A stretch of 64,000 nt of DNA. Source: Hymenobacter baengnokdamensis. GTDB lineage: Bacteria > Bacteroidota > Bacteroidia > Cytophagales > Hymenobacteraceae. Positions 7,747-17,228 of this stretch are shown here, one piece after another. The notes under the pieces were generated by a model. The model worked only from the letters and a program-made list of their open reading frames with translations. It was not told the origin of the DNA and did no database searches. Position numbers and translations under genes: made by a program. The stretch spans positions 2,356,001 through 2,420,000 of the forward strand of contig NZ_CP044285.1 in assembly GCF_008728635.1 (NCBI RefSeq). Reading direction: 5' to 3'. Numbering within the stretch: position 1 is the stretch's first letter; each line of letters begins with the position of its first letter.

Positions 7747-8823
7747 ATGCTACCCGCTGAGCCACGCAAGATTATTCACCTCGACATGGACGCCTTTTAT
7801 GCGTCGGTGGAGCAGCGCGACGACCCGGCGCTGCGGGGCCGGCCGGTGGCCGTGGGCGGCAGCCGCGAGCGTGGGGTAGTGGCCGCTGCCAGCTACGAGG
7901 CCCGGCACTACGGCGTGCGCTCGGCCATGCCCGCCGCCACGGCGCGGCGGCTGTGTCCCGAGCTGGTATTCGTGTCGCCGCGCTTCGACGTTTATAAGGA
8001 GGTATCGGGTCAGATTCGCGCTATTATGGCCGAGTACACGCCGCTCATCGAGCCCGTGGCGCTGGACGAAGCGTATCTGGACGTAACCCACAACCTGCCC
8101 GGCATCCCCCACGCTACCCGCATTGCCCGCGAAATCAGGGCCAAAATTCTGGCGCGTACCCAACTCACGGCCTCCGCCGGAATTTCCTACAATAAGTTTC
8201 TGGCCAAGCTGGCTTCCGACCAGCGCAAGCCCAACGGGCAGTTTGTGATTCCGCCCGGCCAGGGCCTGGCTTTTGTAGAAAAGCTGGCGGTAGGGCAGTT
8301 TCACGGCATTGGCCCGGCAACGGCGGCGCGGCTGCACGCGCTGGGCATCTTCACCGGGGCCGACCTGCGCGCCCAGCCCGAAGCGCTGCTGCGCCAGCAC
8401 TTTGGCAAGGCCGGCGGCTACTACCACGCCATTGCCCACGCCGAAGACCACCGCCCCGTGCAGCCCGACCGCCTGCGCAAGTCGGTAGGGGCCGAAACCA
8501 CCTTTGCCCACGATTTGCACGAGCTGCCCGACCTGCTTGCTGCCCTGCTGCCGGTAGCCGCCAAGGTGTGGGCCTACTGCCAACGCAGTGGCCAGTCGGG
8601 CCGCACGCTCACGCTGAAAGTAAAATACGCCAACTTTCAGCAAATCACCCGCAGTCGTACCCAGCTCACGGCAGTGCCCGATGAGGCGGCCTTGCTGCGC
8701 CTGGGCCAGGAGCTGCTGACGGCCCAGTTTCCGCTGCCCCAGGGCGTGCGCCTGCTGGGGCTGTCGCTCTCGGGCCTCGACGCTGAAACAGCCGGCGCCG
8801 GCGGGCAGCTCACGCTTTTTTAG
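7747..8823 (+). CDS. dinB: DNA polymerase IV (Y-family)
   Basis: A 358-residue Y-family translesion polymerase. It shows the first catalytic Asp in HLDMDAFYASVE (Asp13), the second acidic pair in ALDEAYLD (Asp107/Glu108), a helix-hairpin-helix thumb (FHGIGPATAARLHALGI), a little-finger domain, and a C-terminal QLTLF that matches the beta-clamp-binding motif. The length is normal. It starts 42 bp after the kinase gene and may be separately transcribed. No LexA box was identified. Confidence 0.95.
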   Translation: MLPAEPRKIIHLDMDAFYASVEQRDDPALRGRPVAVGGSRERGVVAAASYEARHYGVRSAMPAATARRLCPELVFVSPRFDVYKEVSGQIRAIMAEYTPLIEPVALDEAYLDVTHNLPGIPHATRIAREIRAKILARTQLTASAGISYNKFLAKLASDQRKPNGQFVIPPGQGLAFVEKLAVGQFHGIGPATAARLHALGIFTGADLRAQPEALLRQHFGKAGGYYHAIAHAEDHRPVQPDRLRKSVGAETTFAHDLHELPDLLAALLPVAAKVWAYCQRSGQSGRTLTLKVKYANFQQITRSRTQLTAVPDEAALLRLGQELLTAQFPLPQGVRLLGLSLSGLDAETAGAGGQLTLF

Positions 8824-8979
8824 GAGCAGCAAATAAAAGTGCGCGGTATTGGCCAGGCAATAGCGGGCTGCCACTCAGGTTGTTACTTGTTGGCGGCTGC
8901 CGGCTGCTTTGCTGGCGCACTGTTTTCTGCGGTGGCCGGCTGTTCTTTTGCACCGCTCAGTACTTATTGCTTACTACTC

Positions 8980-9366
8980 ATGTCTGCCATCCAAGAAATA
9001 GAACAGCTGGAGCGCCGCCGCTTCGACGCCCAAATAGTTAAAGACCTGCCCACGCTGGAAGAGATTTTTGCCGACGACCTCATCTACACGCATTCCAATG
9101 GCCACCAGGACGACAAAACTAGCTACCTGGCGTCCATCGAGAGCGGCCAGAGCCGCTACGACAAGGTTGATATCGAAAGCCTGACCGTGCGCACCTACAA
9201 TGCCGACCACACCGCCGTCGTCAACGGCCTCATCCAGATTGACCTCGGCCCCGGTGCCGATGGCCAGCCAAGCTTCACGCGGATTAAGTACGTGGTGGTA
9301 TATATTAAAACCGATGTAAAAGGCTGGCAGCTCGTGCTCTGGCACGCGCAAAAGCAAGCGGCTTAG
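8980..9366 (+). CDS. NTF2-like (SnoaL/DUF4440) protein
   Basis: A 128-residue NTF2-fold protein. The pattern IEQLERRRFDAQIVKD with DDLIYTHSNG and the closing WQLVLWHAQK is typical of DUF4440/SnoaL-like small proteins, which may be enzymes or binding domains. Start ATG 8980 (MSAIQEIEQ) is preferred; the open frame continues 47 codons upstream but encodes no recognisable sequence. It is convergent with the CocE hydrolase, separated by a strong palindrome. Confidence 0.8.
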   Translation: MSAIQEIEQLERRRFDAQIVKDLPTLEEIFADDLIYTHSNGHQDDKTSYLASIESGQSRYDKVDIESLTVRTYNADHTAVVNGLIQIDLGPGADGQPSFTRIKYVVVYIKTDVKGWQLVLWHAQKQAA

Positions 9367-9393
9367 TTTTTAAGTTGTTCGTTACTGGTTGTT

Positions 9394-9433
9394 AGCGGGA
9401 TTTCCAGTTGGTATACCAACTGGAAATCCCGCT
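9394..9433. terminator. 40-bp perfect palindrome between convergent genes
   Basis: Two perfectly complementary 20-base arms (AGCGGGATTTCCAGTTGGTA and its reverse complement) meet with no loop at 9413/9414. It lies 28 bp after one stop codon and 30 bp before the other, so a bidirectional terminator is the simplest role. There is no clear T-tract on either side, and the perfect symmetry would also suit a protein-binding or cruciform site. Confidence 0.6.
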
Positions 9434-9462
9434 GGTTAATGCGTTAAGTGCTAACATCAAGC

Positions 9463-11346
9463 TTACTGCACCCGCAGCGTTAGGGCCGAGGCGTGGCCCG
9501 GCTCGTGGTAAACCCGGATAGTAGCTTTCTGAAAATCCGGCGCCTCAGCCGTGGAGATATTGACGAACTGCTGCGGGTTTCTATCCACCAGCGGAAACCA
9601 GGTGCTTTGCACCTGCACCATGAGGCGGTGGCCTTTCTGGAAGGTGTGTAATATATCGTTTAGCTCATATTTGACCTGGGTTGGTACGTTGGGTTGAAAA
9701 GCTTCCGGCTTCTCGAAGCTGTTGCGGAAGCGGCCCCGGAACACATCGGCGCGCACCAGGCGCTGAGTACCAGCGGCATCGGGCAGCACGTCAATCAGCT
9801 TCACGATAAAGTCGGCATCGGTGCCCGACGTGCTTACCCACAGGTCGGCCGTGATGGGGCCAGCCACGGTCAGGTCCTGGGTCAGGGCCGGAGTCTGAAA
9901 GCTGAGCACATCGGGCCGCTTGGCCACAAAGCGCTGGTCGTCAATCATATACTCATTGCGACGGTTGTTCAGCACCCCTTCGGCATAGGGCACCGGGTTG
10001 GCCGGGTCGCTCACGTACTGGTCGGCCGGTGCGGAAGTAGGCGCAGTGCTGAGCTGACCCGCGCCACCCAGGTAAAATGTGCGGGGTAGCGCCGCCCTGG
10101 GCGGCCAGGCCGCATAGGTTTTCCACTCATTAGCGCCGGTGTCAAACACGGTGGCTTCGGCCGCGTTAAACGAGCCTTTGTCTTTCAAATAATAGTTGAA
10201 AAACGGCGTTTCCAGGGTGCGGCGGTAGTATTCGGCGGTATTCTGCCCAAAATTCAGCGGCCCGAAGCTGCTCCAGTCGGGCCGGCTCCAGGCGCCGTGG
10301 GTCCAGGGGCCCATTACGAGGCGGTTGGTGGTGCCAGGGCTTTGCTTTTCGATGGCCTGGTAGGTGTGCAGCGCCCCAAAAAGGTCTTCCGCGTCAAACC
10401 AGCCACCCACCACGAGCACGGCCGGCTTGATGCCCGTCAGGTGCGGCCGGATATTGCGCGCCTGCCAGTAGGCGTCGTAGGTATCGTGCGTCAGGTACTC
10501 GTTCCAGATGCGCGCCCGCTGATTGAAGTACTGCGGCGCGTTAGCATTTTTCAATGGCCCGAGCTGTAAGTAGTACTGGTAGGCGTCGTCAATTTTCAGC
10601 GGAAACAGGTCGGTATACTTCGCGAGCGGCTGGGGGCGCGGCACATCGAAGGAATTGGTAAAATCGAAATTGTCGAGCAGAAAAAATGCCCCGTTGTGCC
10701 GGGCATCGTCGCCGATAAACTCATCCGTAACCGGGGCCTGCGGCGAAACTGCCTTGAGCGCCGGATGGGCCGTAGGCAGGCTGGCCGTAGCGTAAAAGCC
10801 AGGGTATGAGATGCCCATGATGCCCACTCGGCCGTTGTTGCCGGCCACGTTCTTCAGCAGCCACTCGATGGTATCGTAGGTATCGGTACTTTCGTCGTGC
10901 GCCTGCGGCTTGCCTTTCGGGGCGCGGCGGGCCTGGTCGCTGGCGGCAGTGGGCAGGGCGGGCGTCATCTCCTCAAACTGCCCTTCGCTGAGGTAGCGGC
11001 CCCGCACGTCCTGATACACAAAAATGTACTTTTCCTGGCTTAGCTCGCGGCTGGGGCCGGGGCCGCGCGTGGGGTAGTTATCGGCTCCGCGCGGCCCGGC
11101 CGAGTACGGGGTGCGCTCCATCAGAAAAGGGTAGGGGCGGGCCACCGACGCATCGAGCGGCACGTAGACAATCGTAGCCAGCCGCACCCCGTCGCGCATC
11201 GGGATGAGCTGCTCTACTTTCCGGTAGTTTTGCCGTACGAACAGTGAATCCTGGGCGCGCGTGGCGGTGGTGGTTTGCGCGGCGGCGGGCCGGGCCGTGA
11301 GAGATAGCCCGGCCAGGCCGAGAAGAGGTAGAAAACGGAGCAGCAT
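9463..11346 (-). CDS. Secreted CocE/NonD-family hydrolase
   Basis: A 627-residue alpha/beta hydrolase of the CocE/X-Pro dipeptidyl-peptidase family, which cleaves alpha-amino esters or N-terminal dipeptides. A Sec signal peptide (LLPLLGLAGLSL... AAAQ, residues 1-24) directs export. The nucleophile is Ser180 in MGISYPGFY. The helical cap and the C-terminal jelly-roll domain (about 430-627) typical of the family follow. Substrate is not predictable; glutaryl-7-ACA acylase and alpha-amino-ester hydrolase are relatives. Single gene, divergent from the aldo-keto reductase. Confidence 0.9.
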   Translation of the reverse strand: MLLRFLPLLGLAGLSLTARPAAAQTTTATRAQDSLFVRQNYRKVEQLIPMRDGVRLATIVYVPLDASVARPYPFLMERTPYSAGPRGADNYPTRGPGPSRELSQEKYIFVYQDVRGRYLSEGQFEEMTPALPTAASDQARRAPKGKPQAHDESTDTYDTIEWLLKNVAGNNGRVGIMGISYPGFYATASLPTAHPALKAVSPQAPVTDEFIGDDARHNGAFFLLDNFDFTNSFDVPRPQPLAKYTDLFPLKIDDAYQYYLQLGPLKNANAPQYFNQRARIWNEYLTHDTYDAYWQARNIRPHLTGIKPAVLVVGGWFDAEDLFGALHTYQAIEKQSPGTTNRLVMGPWTHGAWSRPDWSSFGPLNFGQNTAEYYRRTLETPFFNYYLKDKGSFNAAEATVFDTGANEWKTYAAWPPRAALPRTFYLGGAGQLSTAPTSAPADQYVSDPANPVPYAEGVLNNRRNEYMIDDQRFVAKRPDVLSFQTPALTQDLTVAGPITADLWVSTSGTDADFIVKLIDVLPDAAGTQRLVRADVFRGRFRNSFEKPEAFQPNVPTQVKYELNDILHTFQKGHRLMVQVQSTWFPLVDRNPQQFVNISTAEAPDFQKATIRVYHEPGHASALTLRVQ

Positions 11347-11550
11347 ACCGGCGCAAAATAGCAGATGGCCGGCGATAATGAGGCGTATGACGTGCTTCTA
11401 GCAGCTGCTTTGCCCGTTAAGTCGCTTGTCCGTGCGAGCTTGCGCAGTAATTACCCCCGCACGGCTCCCAAAACAGGGTTGGTCCATCGTACAGGGGCGA
11501 TTGCTGCGCAAGTTCGCGCTGTCAAACTGCTGGTAATCAAGAAGATAATT

Positions 11551-12546
11551 ATGTCCTACCAACCAAACCCTGCCCGTTATGAGGCGATGGAATACCGCCG
11601 CTGTGGCCGCAGCGGCTTGCAGCTGCCGGCTATTTCGGTAGGCTTATGGCAAAATTTTGGCGAGCTGAATGCCCTGGGCACCTGCCGCGCTATTCTGCGC
11701 ACGGCCTTCGACGCGGGGGTTACGCACTTCGACCTGGCCAACAACTATGGGCCGCCGCCCGGCGCAGCCGAAGAAACCTTCGGCCGGCTGTATAAATCCG
11801 ACTTTCGGCCTTACCGCGACGAACTGCTACTCTCGACCAAAGCCGGCTACGGCATGTGGCCCGGCCCCTACGGCGATGGTGGCTCGCGCAAGTACCTGGT
11901 GGCCAGCCTCGACCAAAGCCTGCGCCGCATGGGCCTCGACTACGTCGATATCTACTACCATCACCGGCCCGACCCCAGCACGCCGCTTGAAGAAAGCATG
12001 GGGGCCCTCGACGCGCTGGTGCGCCAGGGCAAGGCGTTGTACGTGGGTATTTCGAGCTACTCGCCCGCCGAAACCCGCCGCGCCTGCGCCGTGCTCCGCG
12101 AGCTGGGCACGCCCTGCCTCATTCACCAGCCCAAGTACTCGCTGCTGGTGCGCGACGTTGAGCACGGCTTGCTCGACGTACTGGCCGAGGAGGGCGTGGG
12201 GTGTATCGCGTTTTCGTCGCTGGCCCAGGGCATCCTCACCGACAAGTACTTGCAGGGAGTGCCGCCCGATTCGCGCGCGGCCCGTAGCCTGGGCAACGGG
12301 GCCATTGGCGAAGACCAGCTTATTCCGGCTAATATTGAAAAAGCCCGCCAGCTCAACGAGCTGGCTCAGCGCAGAGACCAGTCGCTGGCCCAGATGGCCC
12401 TGGCCTGGGTGCTCAAAGACCCGCGTCTGACTTCGGTCATCATCGGGGCCAGCAAGCCCGAGCAGGTCACCGACGCCATTGGCTGCCTAAAAAACTACCA
12501 TTTCAGCCCCGAGGAGCTGGCCAGCATTGAGGCAGTGCTGAAGTAG
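11551..12546 (+). CDS. Aldo/keto reductase (YghZ/L-glyceraldehyde-3-phosphate reductase type)
   Basis: A 331-residue NADPH-dependent oxidoreductase of the AKR14/YghZ subgroup. The catalytic tetrad is visible as Asp61 and Tyr66 (THFDLANNYG), Lys97 (STKAGY) and His137 or 138 (YYHHRPD). The WPGPYGDGGSRKYL segment is characteristic of YghZ-type enzymes. Start ATG 11551 (MSYQPNPARYEAMEYR) fits the family; the frame is open further upstream to 11365 but that part overlaps a promoter-sized gap and encodes nothing recognisable. Convergent with the AsmA-like gene. Confidence 0.92.
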   Translation: MSYQPNPARYEAMEYRRCGRSGLQLPAISVGLWQNFGELNALGTCRAILRTAFDAGVTHFDLANNYGPPPGAAEETFGRLYKSDFRPYRDELLLSTKAGYGMWPGPYGDGGSRKYLVASLDQSLRRMGLDYVDIYYHHRPDPSTPLEESMGALDALVRQGKALYVGISSYSPAETRRACAVLRELGTPCLIHQPKYSLLVRDVEHGLLDVLAEEGVGCIAFSSLAQGILTDKYLQGVPPDSRAARSLGNGAIGEDQLIPANIEKARQLNELAQRRDQSLAQMALAWVLKDPRLTSVIIGASKPEQVTDAIGCLKNYHFSPEELASIEAVLK

Positions 12547-12557
12547 CAATGCAGGCC

Positions 12558-12590
12558 GCGCCGCCTGCTGCCCTGCGGCAGAGGCGGCGC
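12558..12590. terminator. GC-rich hairpin between convergent genes
   Basis: GCGCCGCCT pairs with AGGCGGCGC, with an inner CTGCC/GGCAG extension and a short loop. It follows the aldo-keto reductase stop by 11 bp and precedes the AsmA-like stop on the other strand, so it could terminate both. No strong T-tract. Confidence 0.5.
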
Positions 12591-12626
12591 GACCCGTAGA
12601 AGCAGGGTTTTTATATAGTAAAAATC

Positions 12627-15600
12627 CTATGGAAGCACCGTTGACTTGGGCAAGGGGCCGGTGACGGGCGGCACTGGCAGCAGCCGCAGCGTCGTATCGA
12701 GGCGCTGGGTGATGACGAGCTGCCGGAACTGGCGGCGCAGCTCGGCCTGAGCCTGGGCTTGCTCTTTCTTTTGAAATACTTTTACCCGGAACTTGGTGTG
12801 GGGCATTTCCCGGCTCAGGTTCACGTAGCTGAGCTTGGCGTCGTGGCGCGTCATGGCCTCGCCGGCCTGGATGCGGGTAACGCGCTTGTCGTTGTTGCCG
12901 AGCAGCGCGTGCAGCGGGTTCAGGCCCACGTAGAGGTTGGCGCGGCCGTCGAAGTCGTAGCGGCCGTGCACCTGCAGCTCGGTGAGGTTGCTGTTGAGGC
13001 GCAGGTCGGGGATGAGCAGCTCGCCCCGGCTCAGCAGAAACTCGCTGCTGACGGGCTCGAAGTAGAGGTGGCTGGTGCGCTTTTTCAGGAGCTTAAACGC
13101 ATCCTGCAAGGCTCCCACATTTACCAGCTCCAGGTCGTGGATATTGGCTTTGAGATAGCCGTTGGTGTTGTCAAGGCTGGGAATGAATTTTTCGTCGAGG
13201 TCGGTGCGCAGGGCCGCCGCGCAGCGCAGATTACCCCGGATATTATCGCTGCCCGGCACATTCAGGCGCATCGCCGTGGCCGTGCCAAACAAGTCAGAAA
13301 GCTGAATGTCTTCCAGCAGCGCCTGCACCTGCAAGGGATGGTGCTGGCGGCCGGCATTCGTGATAAGGCGGCCCCGCAGCGTGATGCGGCCCCCGAGCGT
13401 GTTTACGGTGCAGTCGTCGAGCAGGGCTTCGCCAGCCTGCAAGTGCGTCAGCAGCTGAAAATCAGTGCCCTGAATAGCGGCGTAGCGCACCCGGTCGGCC
13501 TCCACGCGCAACAGCGCCGTGAAGCGTCCGCTGGCCATGAGCGAGCCCTGGGGCCGCTGCGTGCTGCCGGGCGTGAGGCGGGCCGCCCGCCGCGCCGCGC
13601 GCAGCGCCCGCCGCGCGGCGGCCGCGGCCGAGTCGGTACGGGGCGGGGCCACACTGGCCAGCATGCGCAGCAGCTGGGGCACATCGAGGGTAGGGTAGCG
13701 CAGGTAGAGGCTGGCATCGGCCTTCACGATACGCATACCCTCTACCTGGGCCGTAGCTGAGCCGCTGCCCACGCCCCCTTGCGGCGTTATAAAGTACACG
13801 TAGGGCAGGCGCAGCGCCGGGCCATCTTTGTCGAAGCGTAGGCGCAGGCTGCGCAGCTTTTCGCCGTCGGGGAGCAGCAATGAGTTGATTTCGTAGTTTA
13901 TTTTCCCGTTGGCCGCCAGCAGCAGCTCACGGATGGCCGGGCTGCCGGGCGATTTCTTCGAGCGCCGGGGCGGGCGCGAGAGCCGCTCAAGCAGGGATTT
14001 ATAGTTCAGGGTATCAAATTTAAAATCAACGTTATAGGACACCGGCACCACCCGGTTGGCCGAGTCGGTGGGCCACTGCGCTTCGCCACGCACCTCGCCA
14101 TCCCAGAGCTTGCCATGAATACCGGTTAGCTGCACCCGCTCGCCGTCGTGGCGGATGCGCACGGCCAGCTCGCGCAGGGTGTCGGTGGCCAGGGCCAGCC
14201 GGCCGCAGTGCAGGGCCACATCGAGGTGCATACCGGGCGGAATGAGGTGGCTGCCCAGCGTGGTGGCAATGCGCCGCCGGGCGGCCAGGCTACGCGGCGG
14301 CCGGCGGCCCGTCGGGAAAGGCGTCGGAACACCAGCTTGCGGCCGCAGCAGCTGCCGCAGGCTGCCCAGGTCCAGCTCATCAACCATAAAATTGCCCGTA
14401 ATGTCGGTGGTCGGGTGCTGGCCGGTAATATAGTCTAAAAGGTATGTAGTAGTAGCCGAAGCCCGAAAGCTCATGCCGGCCAGCACCCCCGAGGCGTTGG
14501 AGAGCTGCCATAAGCTGTCGTTGAGGCCAATGCGTACGTCGAGGTCGTGCAGGTCGTCGCGGTGCCCATCGAGTTGAAAAACCGCCTTGCGCAGGGTTGC
14601 CACGCCCCGCACCGACATACTAGTGCGAAAGGCGCCGCGCCGGCGCAGGTCTACGGCCGGCAGCAGGCCGTGCAGCTGCACGTCGAGGTCGGCCGTGCCC
14701 TGGCGGGCGTGCCAGCGGCCGTGGGGCAGCAGGGCGGCCAGGGCGGGCAGCTCGGTGCGGCCGTGCAGCCGGCCCTGCACGTAGGGCCGGCGAAAGTCGC
14801 GCAGCAGAAAGGCCATATCGAGCTGCCCCACCGGCGAGTACACGCGGCACTGGCTCAGGTTCAGCGACATGGTCTGGGGCAGGTGCGAGGGGCCATTGTC
14901 GTAGGTACCCTGCAAGTCCCAGCGGTCGATGCGCCGTGCCGAGTCGGGCCACTGAATACTGGCCCCGCGCAGGCCAAAGTGCAGCACGATACGCGGCCGC
15001 ACCAGCGGCCCGCTCAGCCCCGACATCAGGTACTCAATCCGGGCCTTGCTGGGGCTGCTGGCTCCTTGCAGCAGGGGGCGCAGCGCGGGCGGCAGGGCAG
15101 CGTGCAGCACATCGAGCAGGGGCTGGTTGCCGGCAAAGCGCAGGTTGAGGATAGTGCCCCTGGGAGGGCCGGGGCCGGGAGCCATGTCGGCCGTGTGCGT
15201 ACCGCTGATGTGAATGGTGTCGCCGTTGAGCGTGGCGCGGGTGTTGGTAAACTCTCCCTGCCGGGTAGCAAAGCTGTAACGATAGTTCAGCCAGGCCTGC
15301 ACCGGCTCATTGGCCAGCAGGTCGCCGCTCCGGTTGCTCAGCTGGCCCAGCCGGCCAATGAAATTACCTTGCACGGTCAGCACGCCGTGGTGCAGCCCGG
15401 CCGTGGCCCTGGCCAGGTAGATACGCCCTTTTAACACACTGTGGGTGTAGTCATTATGCGTGAAGATGCCAAAGTTGTGAATAATGATGGAGTCGATGGC
15501 CAGGTCAATTTTGGGCGGCGCTGAAGCAGCTACGCGCTTTTTGCCGCGCAGGCCCCAGCTGTGGCCCAGCGAATCGACACGCTGGCCAATGGCCACGTCG

Positions 15601-15950
15601 TGCAGCGTAAGGCGCGTTACCTGCACGCGGCGGTGCAGCAGCTCGCGCAGGTTCAGGCGCAGGTCGGCGCGGCCCAGGCGCATCACGGGCAGCGTGCGCT
15701 GGTGCGAGCTGTCGCTGAGGGTGAGGTGGCTGAGTGAGGCCGTGAGGTGCGGGAAATCGTGCCAGATTGAAAACTCCACCTCAAAGGGCGCCAGCACCAG
15801 CTCCGAGTTGTGGGTCAGCTGCTCGCGCACGAGCTGCTTAACGTAGCGCTGGCCGTAGTGGCTGCCCACCAGCCAGCCAGCCAGCCCAAGTGCCAGCAGC
15901 AGAAGTAAAAAACCAACACCCAGCACGCGCCAGAGGGGAAACGACTTCAT
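12627..15950 (-). CDS. AsmA-like protein (large, envelope-associated)
   Basis: A 1107-residue protein of the AsmA/TamB-like superfamily of inner-membrane-anchored lipid-bridge proteins. One N-terminal membrane helix (residues 9-27) is followed by a long periplasmic beta-rich region. The start region (FEVEFSIWHDFPHLTASLSHLTLSD) is the typical AsmA N-terminal domain, and the closing region (about 900-1040) has the AsmA_2-like block GALQDAFKLLKKRTSHLYFEP. An Ala/Arg-rich linker lies near residues 780-810. Role inferred: outer-membrane biogenesis or phospholipid transport. It stands alone with a 226-bp promoter gap shared with the divergent lacI-type gene. Confidence 0.85.
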   Translation of the reverse strand: MKSFPLWRVLGVGFLLLLLALGLAGWLVGSHYGQRYVKQLVREQLTHNSELVLAPFEVEFSIWHDFPHLTASLSHLTLSDSSHQRTLPVMRLGRADLRLNLRELLHRRVQVTRLTLHDVAIGQRVDSLGHSWGLRGKKRVAASAPPKIDLAIDSIIIHNFGIFTHNDYTHSVLKGRIYLARATAGLHHGVLTVQGNFIGRLGQLSNRSGDLLANEPVQAWLNYRYSFATRQGEFTNTRATLNGDTIHISGTHTADMAPGPGPPRGTILNLRFAGNQPLLDVLHAALPPALRPLLQGASSPSKARIEYLMSGLSGPLVRPRIVLHFGLRGASIQWPDSARRIDRWDLQGTYDNGPSHLPQTMSLNLSQCRVYSPVGQLDMAFLLRDFRRPYVQGRLHGRTELPALAALLPHGRWHARQGTADLDVQLHGLLPAVDLRRRGAFRTSMSVRGVATLRKAVFQLDGHRDDLHDLDVRIGLNDSLWQLSNASGVLAGMSFRASATTTYLLDYITGQHPTTDITGNFMVDELDLGSLRQLLRPQAGVPTPFPTGRRPPRSLAARRRIATTLGSHLIPPGMHLDVALHCGRLALATDTLRELAVRIRHDGERVQLTGIHGKLWDGEVRGEAQWPTDSANRVVPVSYNVDFKFDTLNYKSLLERLSRPPRRSKKSPGSPAIRELLLAANGKINYEINSLLLPDGEKLRSLRLRFDKDGPALRLPYVYFITPQGGVGSGSATAQVEGMRIVKADASLYLRYPTLDVPQLLRMLASVAPPRTDSAAAAARRALRAARRAARLTPGSTQRPQGSLMASGRFTALLRVEADRVRYAAIQGTDFQLLTHLQAGEALLDDCTVNTLGGRITLRGRLITNAGRQHHPLQVQALLEDIQLSDLFGTATAMRLNVPGSDNIRGNLRCAAALRTDLDEKFIPSLDNTNGYLKANIHDLELVNVGALQDAFKLLKKRTSHLYFEPVSSEFLLSRGELLIPDLRLNSNLTELQVHGRYDFDGRANLYVGLNPLHALLGNNDKRVTRIQAGEAMTRHDAKLSYVNLSREMPHTKFRVKVFQKKEQAQAQAELRRQFRQLVITQRLDTTLRLLPVPPVTGPLPKSTVLP

Positions 15951-16176
15951 ACGGCAAGCTACGATGACCGGGGGCTAATACAGCCGGCAGCACCTGCTGC
16001 CGGCCGGGCGTTCGGCTACATACGCAAGGCCACTGGTTTCGACCAGCACGGCCGGGGGGCTTACTTGCGGGCGGCAGGCTTATGTTTGCCCAATTTACCA
16101 GCTGCCGGCCGCTGCCGGCCCCATCTTTGTGGTCAGGCTAGTCTAAAGTAGTTGCGTTTCTGCCTTTTCTCCGCCC

Positions 16177-17214
16177 ATGAATCGTCGTGCTTCCATCACC
16201 GACCTGGCTAAGGCCCTGGGCCTGTCACCTTCTACCATCTCGCGGGCGCTGGCCGACCACCACGATGTGAGCGAAGCCACCAAAGTGCGGGTGCGCCAAC
16301 TGGCCAAGGAGCTACACTACCAGCCCAACCCACTGGCGGCGGGCCTGCGCCGGGGCCGCAGCAACACGCTCGGGGTAGTGGTGCCGCACATCACGGGGTA
16401 TTTTTTTCCGGAGGTCATTCACGGCATTGCCAGCGAGGCCAGCGAAGCCGGCTTCAACGTGATGATATGCCAGTCGAACGAAGATGCGCAGCAGGAAAAG
16501 CAGATTATCGAGCTGCTGATGGGCGCGCAGGTGGCCGGTATCCTGCTCTCGCTGTCCGATACCACCCAGGACTTTGAGCATTTTGAGGCCGTGCGCCAGC
16601 AAAATGTGCCGCTGGTGTTTTTCGACCGCGTAGTGCAGGGTTTTAAAGGGCCCAACGTCACGTCGGTGACCCTCAACGACTACCTCGGGGCCTACCAGGT
16701 GGTCGAGCACCTGATTGCCCAGGGCTGCCGCCGCATTGCGCACTTTACCGGCCCGCTGCACGTCAATATTCACAAAAACCGCCACCAGGGCTACCTCGAT
16801 GCGCTGGCCGCTCACGGCCTCATACCCGACCCGCGCCTCATTGCTTTCTGCGAATTGAGCCAGCAGGGGGGAGCCGCCGCCATGCGCGGCCTGCTGCGCC
16901 TTTCACCCACGCGCCGGCCCGATGGGGTTTTTTCTTCCAATGACTTAGCGGCCGTAGGAGGCATGCAGGTAGCCAAAAAGCTGGGCTTTCGGGTGCCGGA
17001 AGATGTGGCCATTGCCGGCTTCAGCAACGAGGTATTTACCCAGCTTACCGAGCCTGCCCTCACCACCGTAGACCAGCGCTGCGAGCAAATGGGCCGCACC
17101 GCCGTGCAGCTGCTGCAAAAGATGCTGCCCGGCCCCGACCATAAAAACACTACGCCCCGCGGTATTGTGCTGAAGCCTAAGCTGATAGTGCGCGACTCGT
17201 CGCAGCGGGCATAA
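16177..17214 (+). CDS. LacI-family transcriptional regulator
   Basis: A 345-residue LacI/GalR regulator. The N-terminal HTH (ITDLAKALGLSPSTISRALADH) and hinge (YQPNPLAAGLRRGRSNTLGVVVP) are clear. A periplasmic-binding-protein-like effector domain follows, with FDRV, DGVFSSNDLAAVGG and TTVDQRCEQMGRTAVQLL. The effector is presumably a sugar or sugar phosphate. No sugar genes adjoin it; the GH16 locus and the gluconokinase are tens of kilobases away, so its regulon cannot be assigned. Confidence 0.93.
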   Translation: MNRRASITDLAKALGLSPSTISRALADHHDVSEATKVRVRQLAKELHYQPNPLAAGLRRGRSNTLGVVVPHITGYFFPEVIHGIASEASEAGFNVMICQSNEDAQQEKQIIELLMGAQVAGILLSLSDTTQDFEHFEAVRQQNVPLVFFDRVVQGFKGPNVTSVTLNDYLGAYQVVEHLIAQGCRRIAHFTGPLHVNIHKNRHQGYLDALAAHGLIPDPRLIAFCELSQQGGAAAMRGLLRLSPTRRPDGVFSSNDLAAVGGMQVAKKLGFRVPEDVAIAGFSNEVFTQLTEPALTTVDQRCEQMGRTAVQLLQKMLPGPDHKNTTPRGIVLKPKLIVRDSSQRA

Positions 17215-17228
17215 GGAGTATTTTTGGC

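Noticed and set aside
8839..8979. Upstream extension of the NTF2-like gene, with a hydrophobic signal-like stretch.
   Set aside because: The extension has no conserved sequence and the domain is complete from 8980; a signal peptide is not expected for this family.
12627..15950. Many long open frames opposite the AsmA-like gene and other GC-rich genes.
   Set aside because: They are antisense shadows caused by high third-position GC; none shows a recognisable domain.
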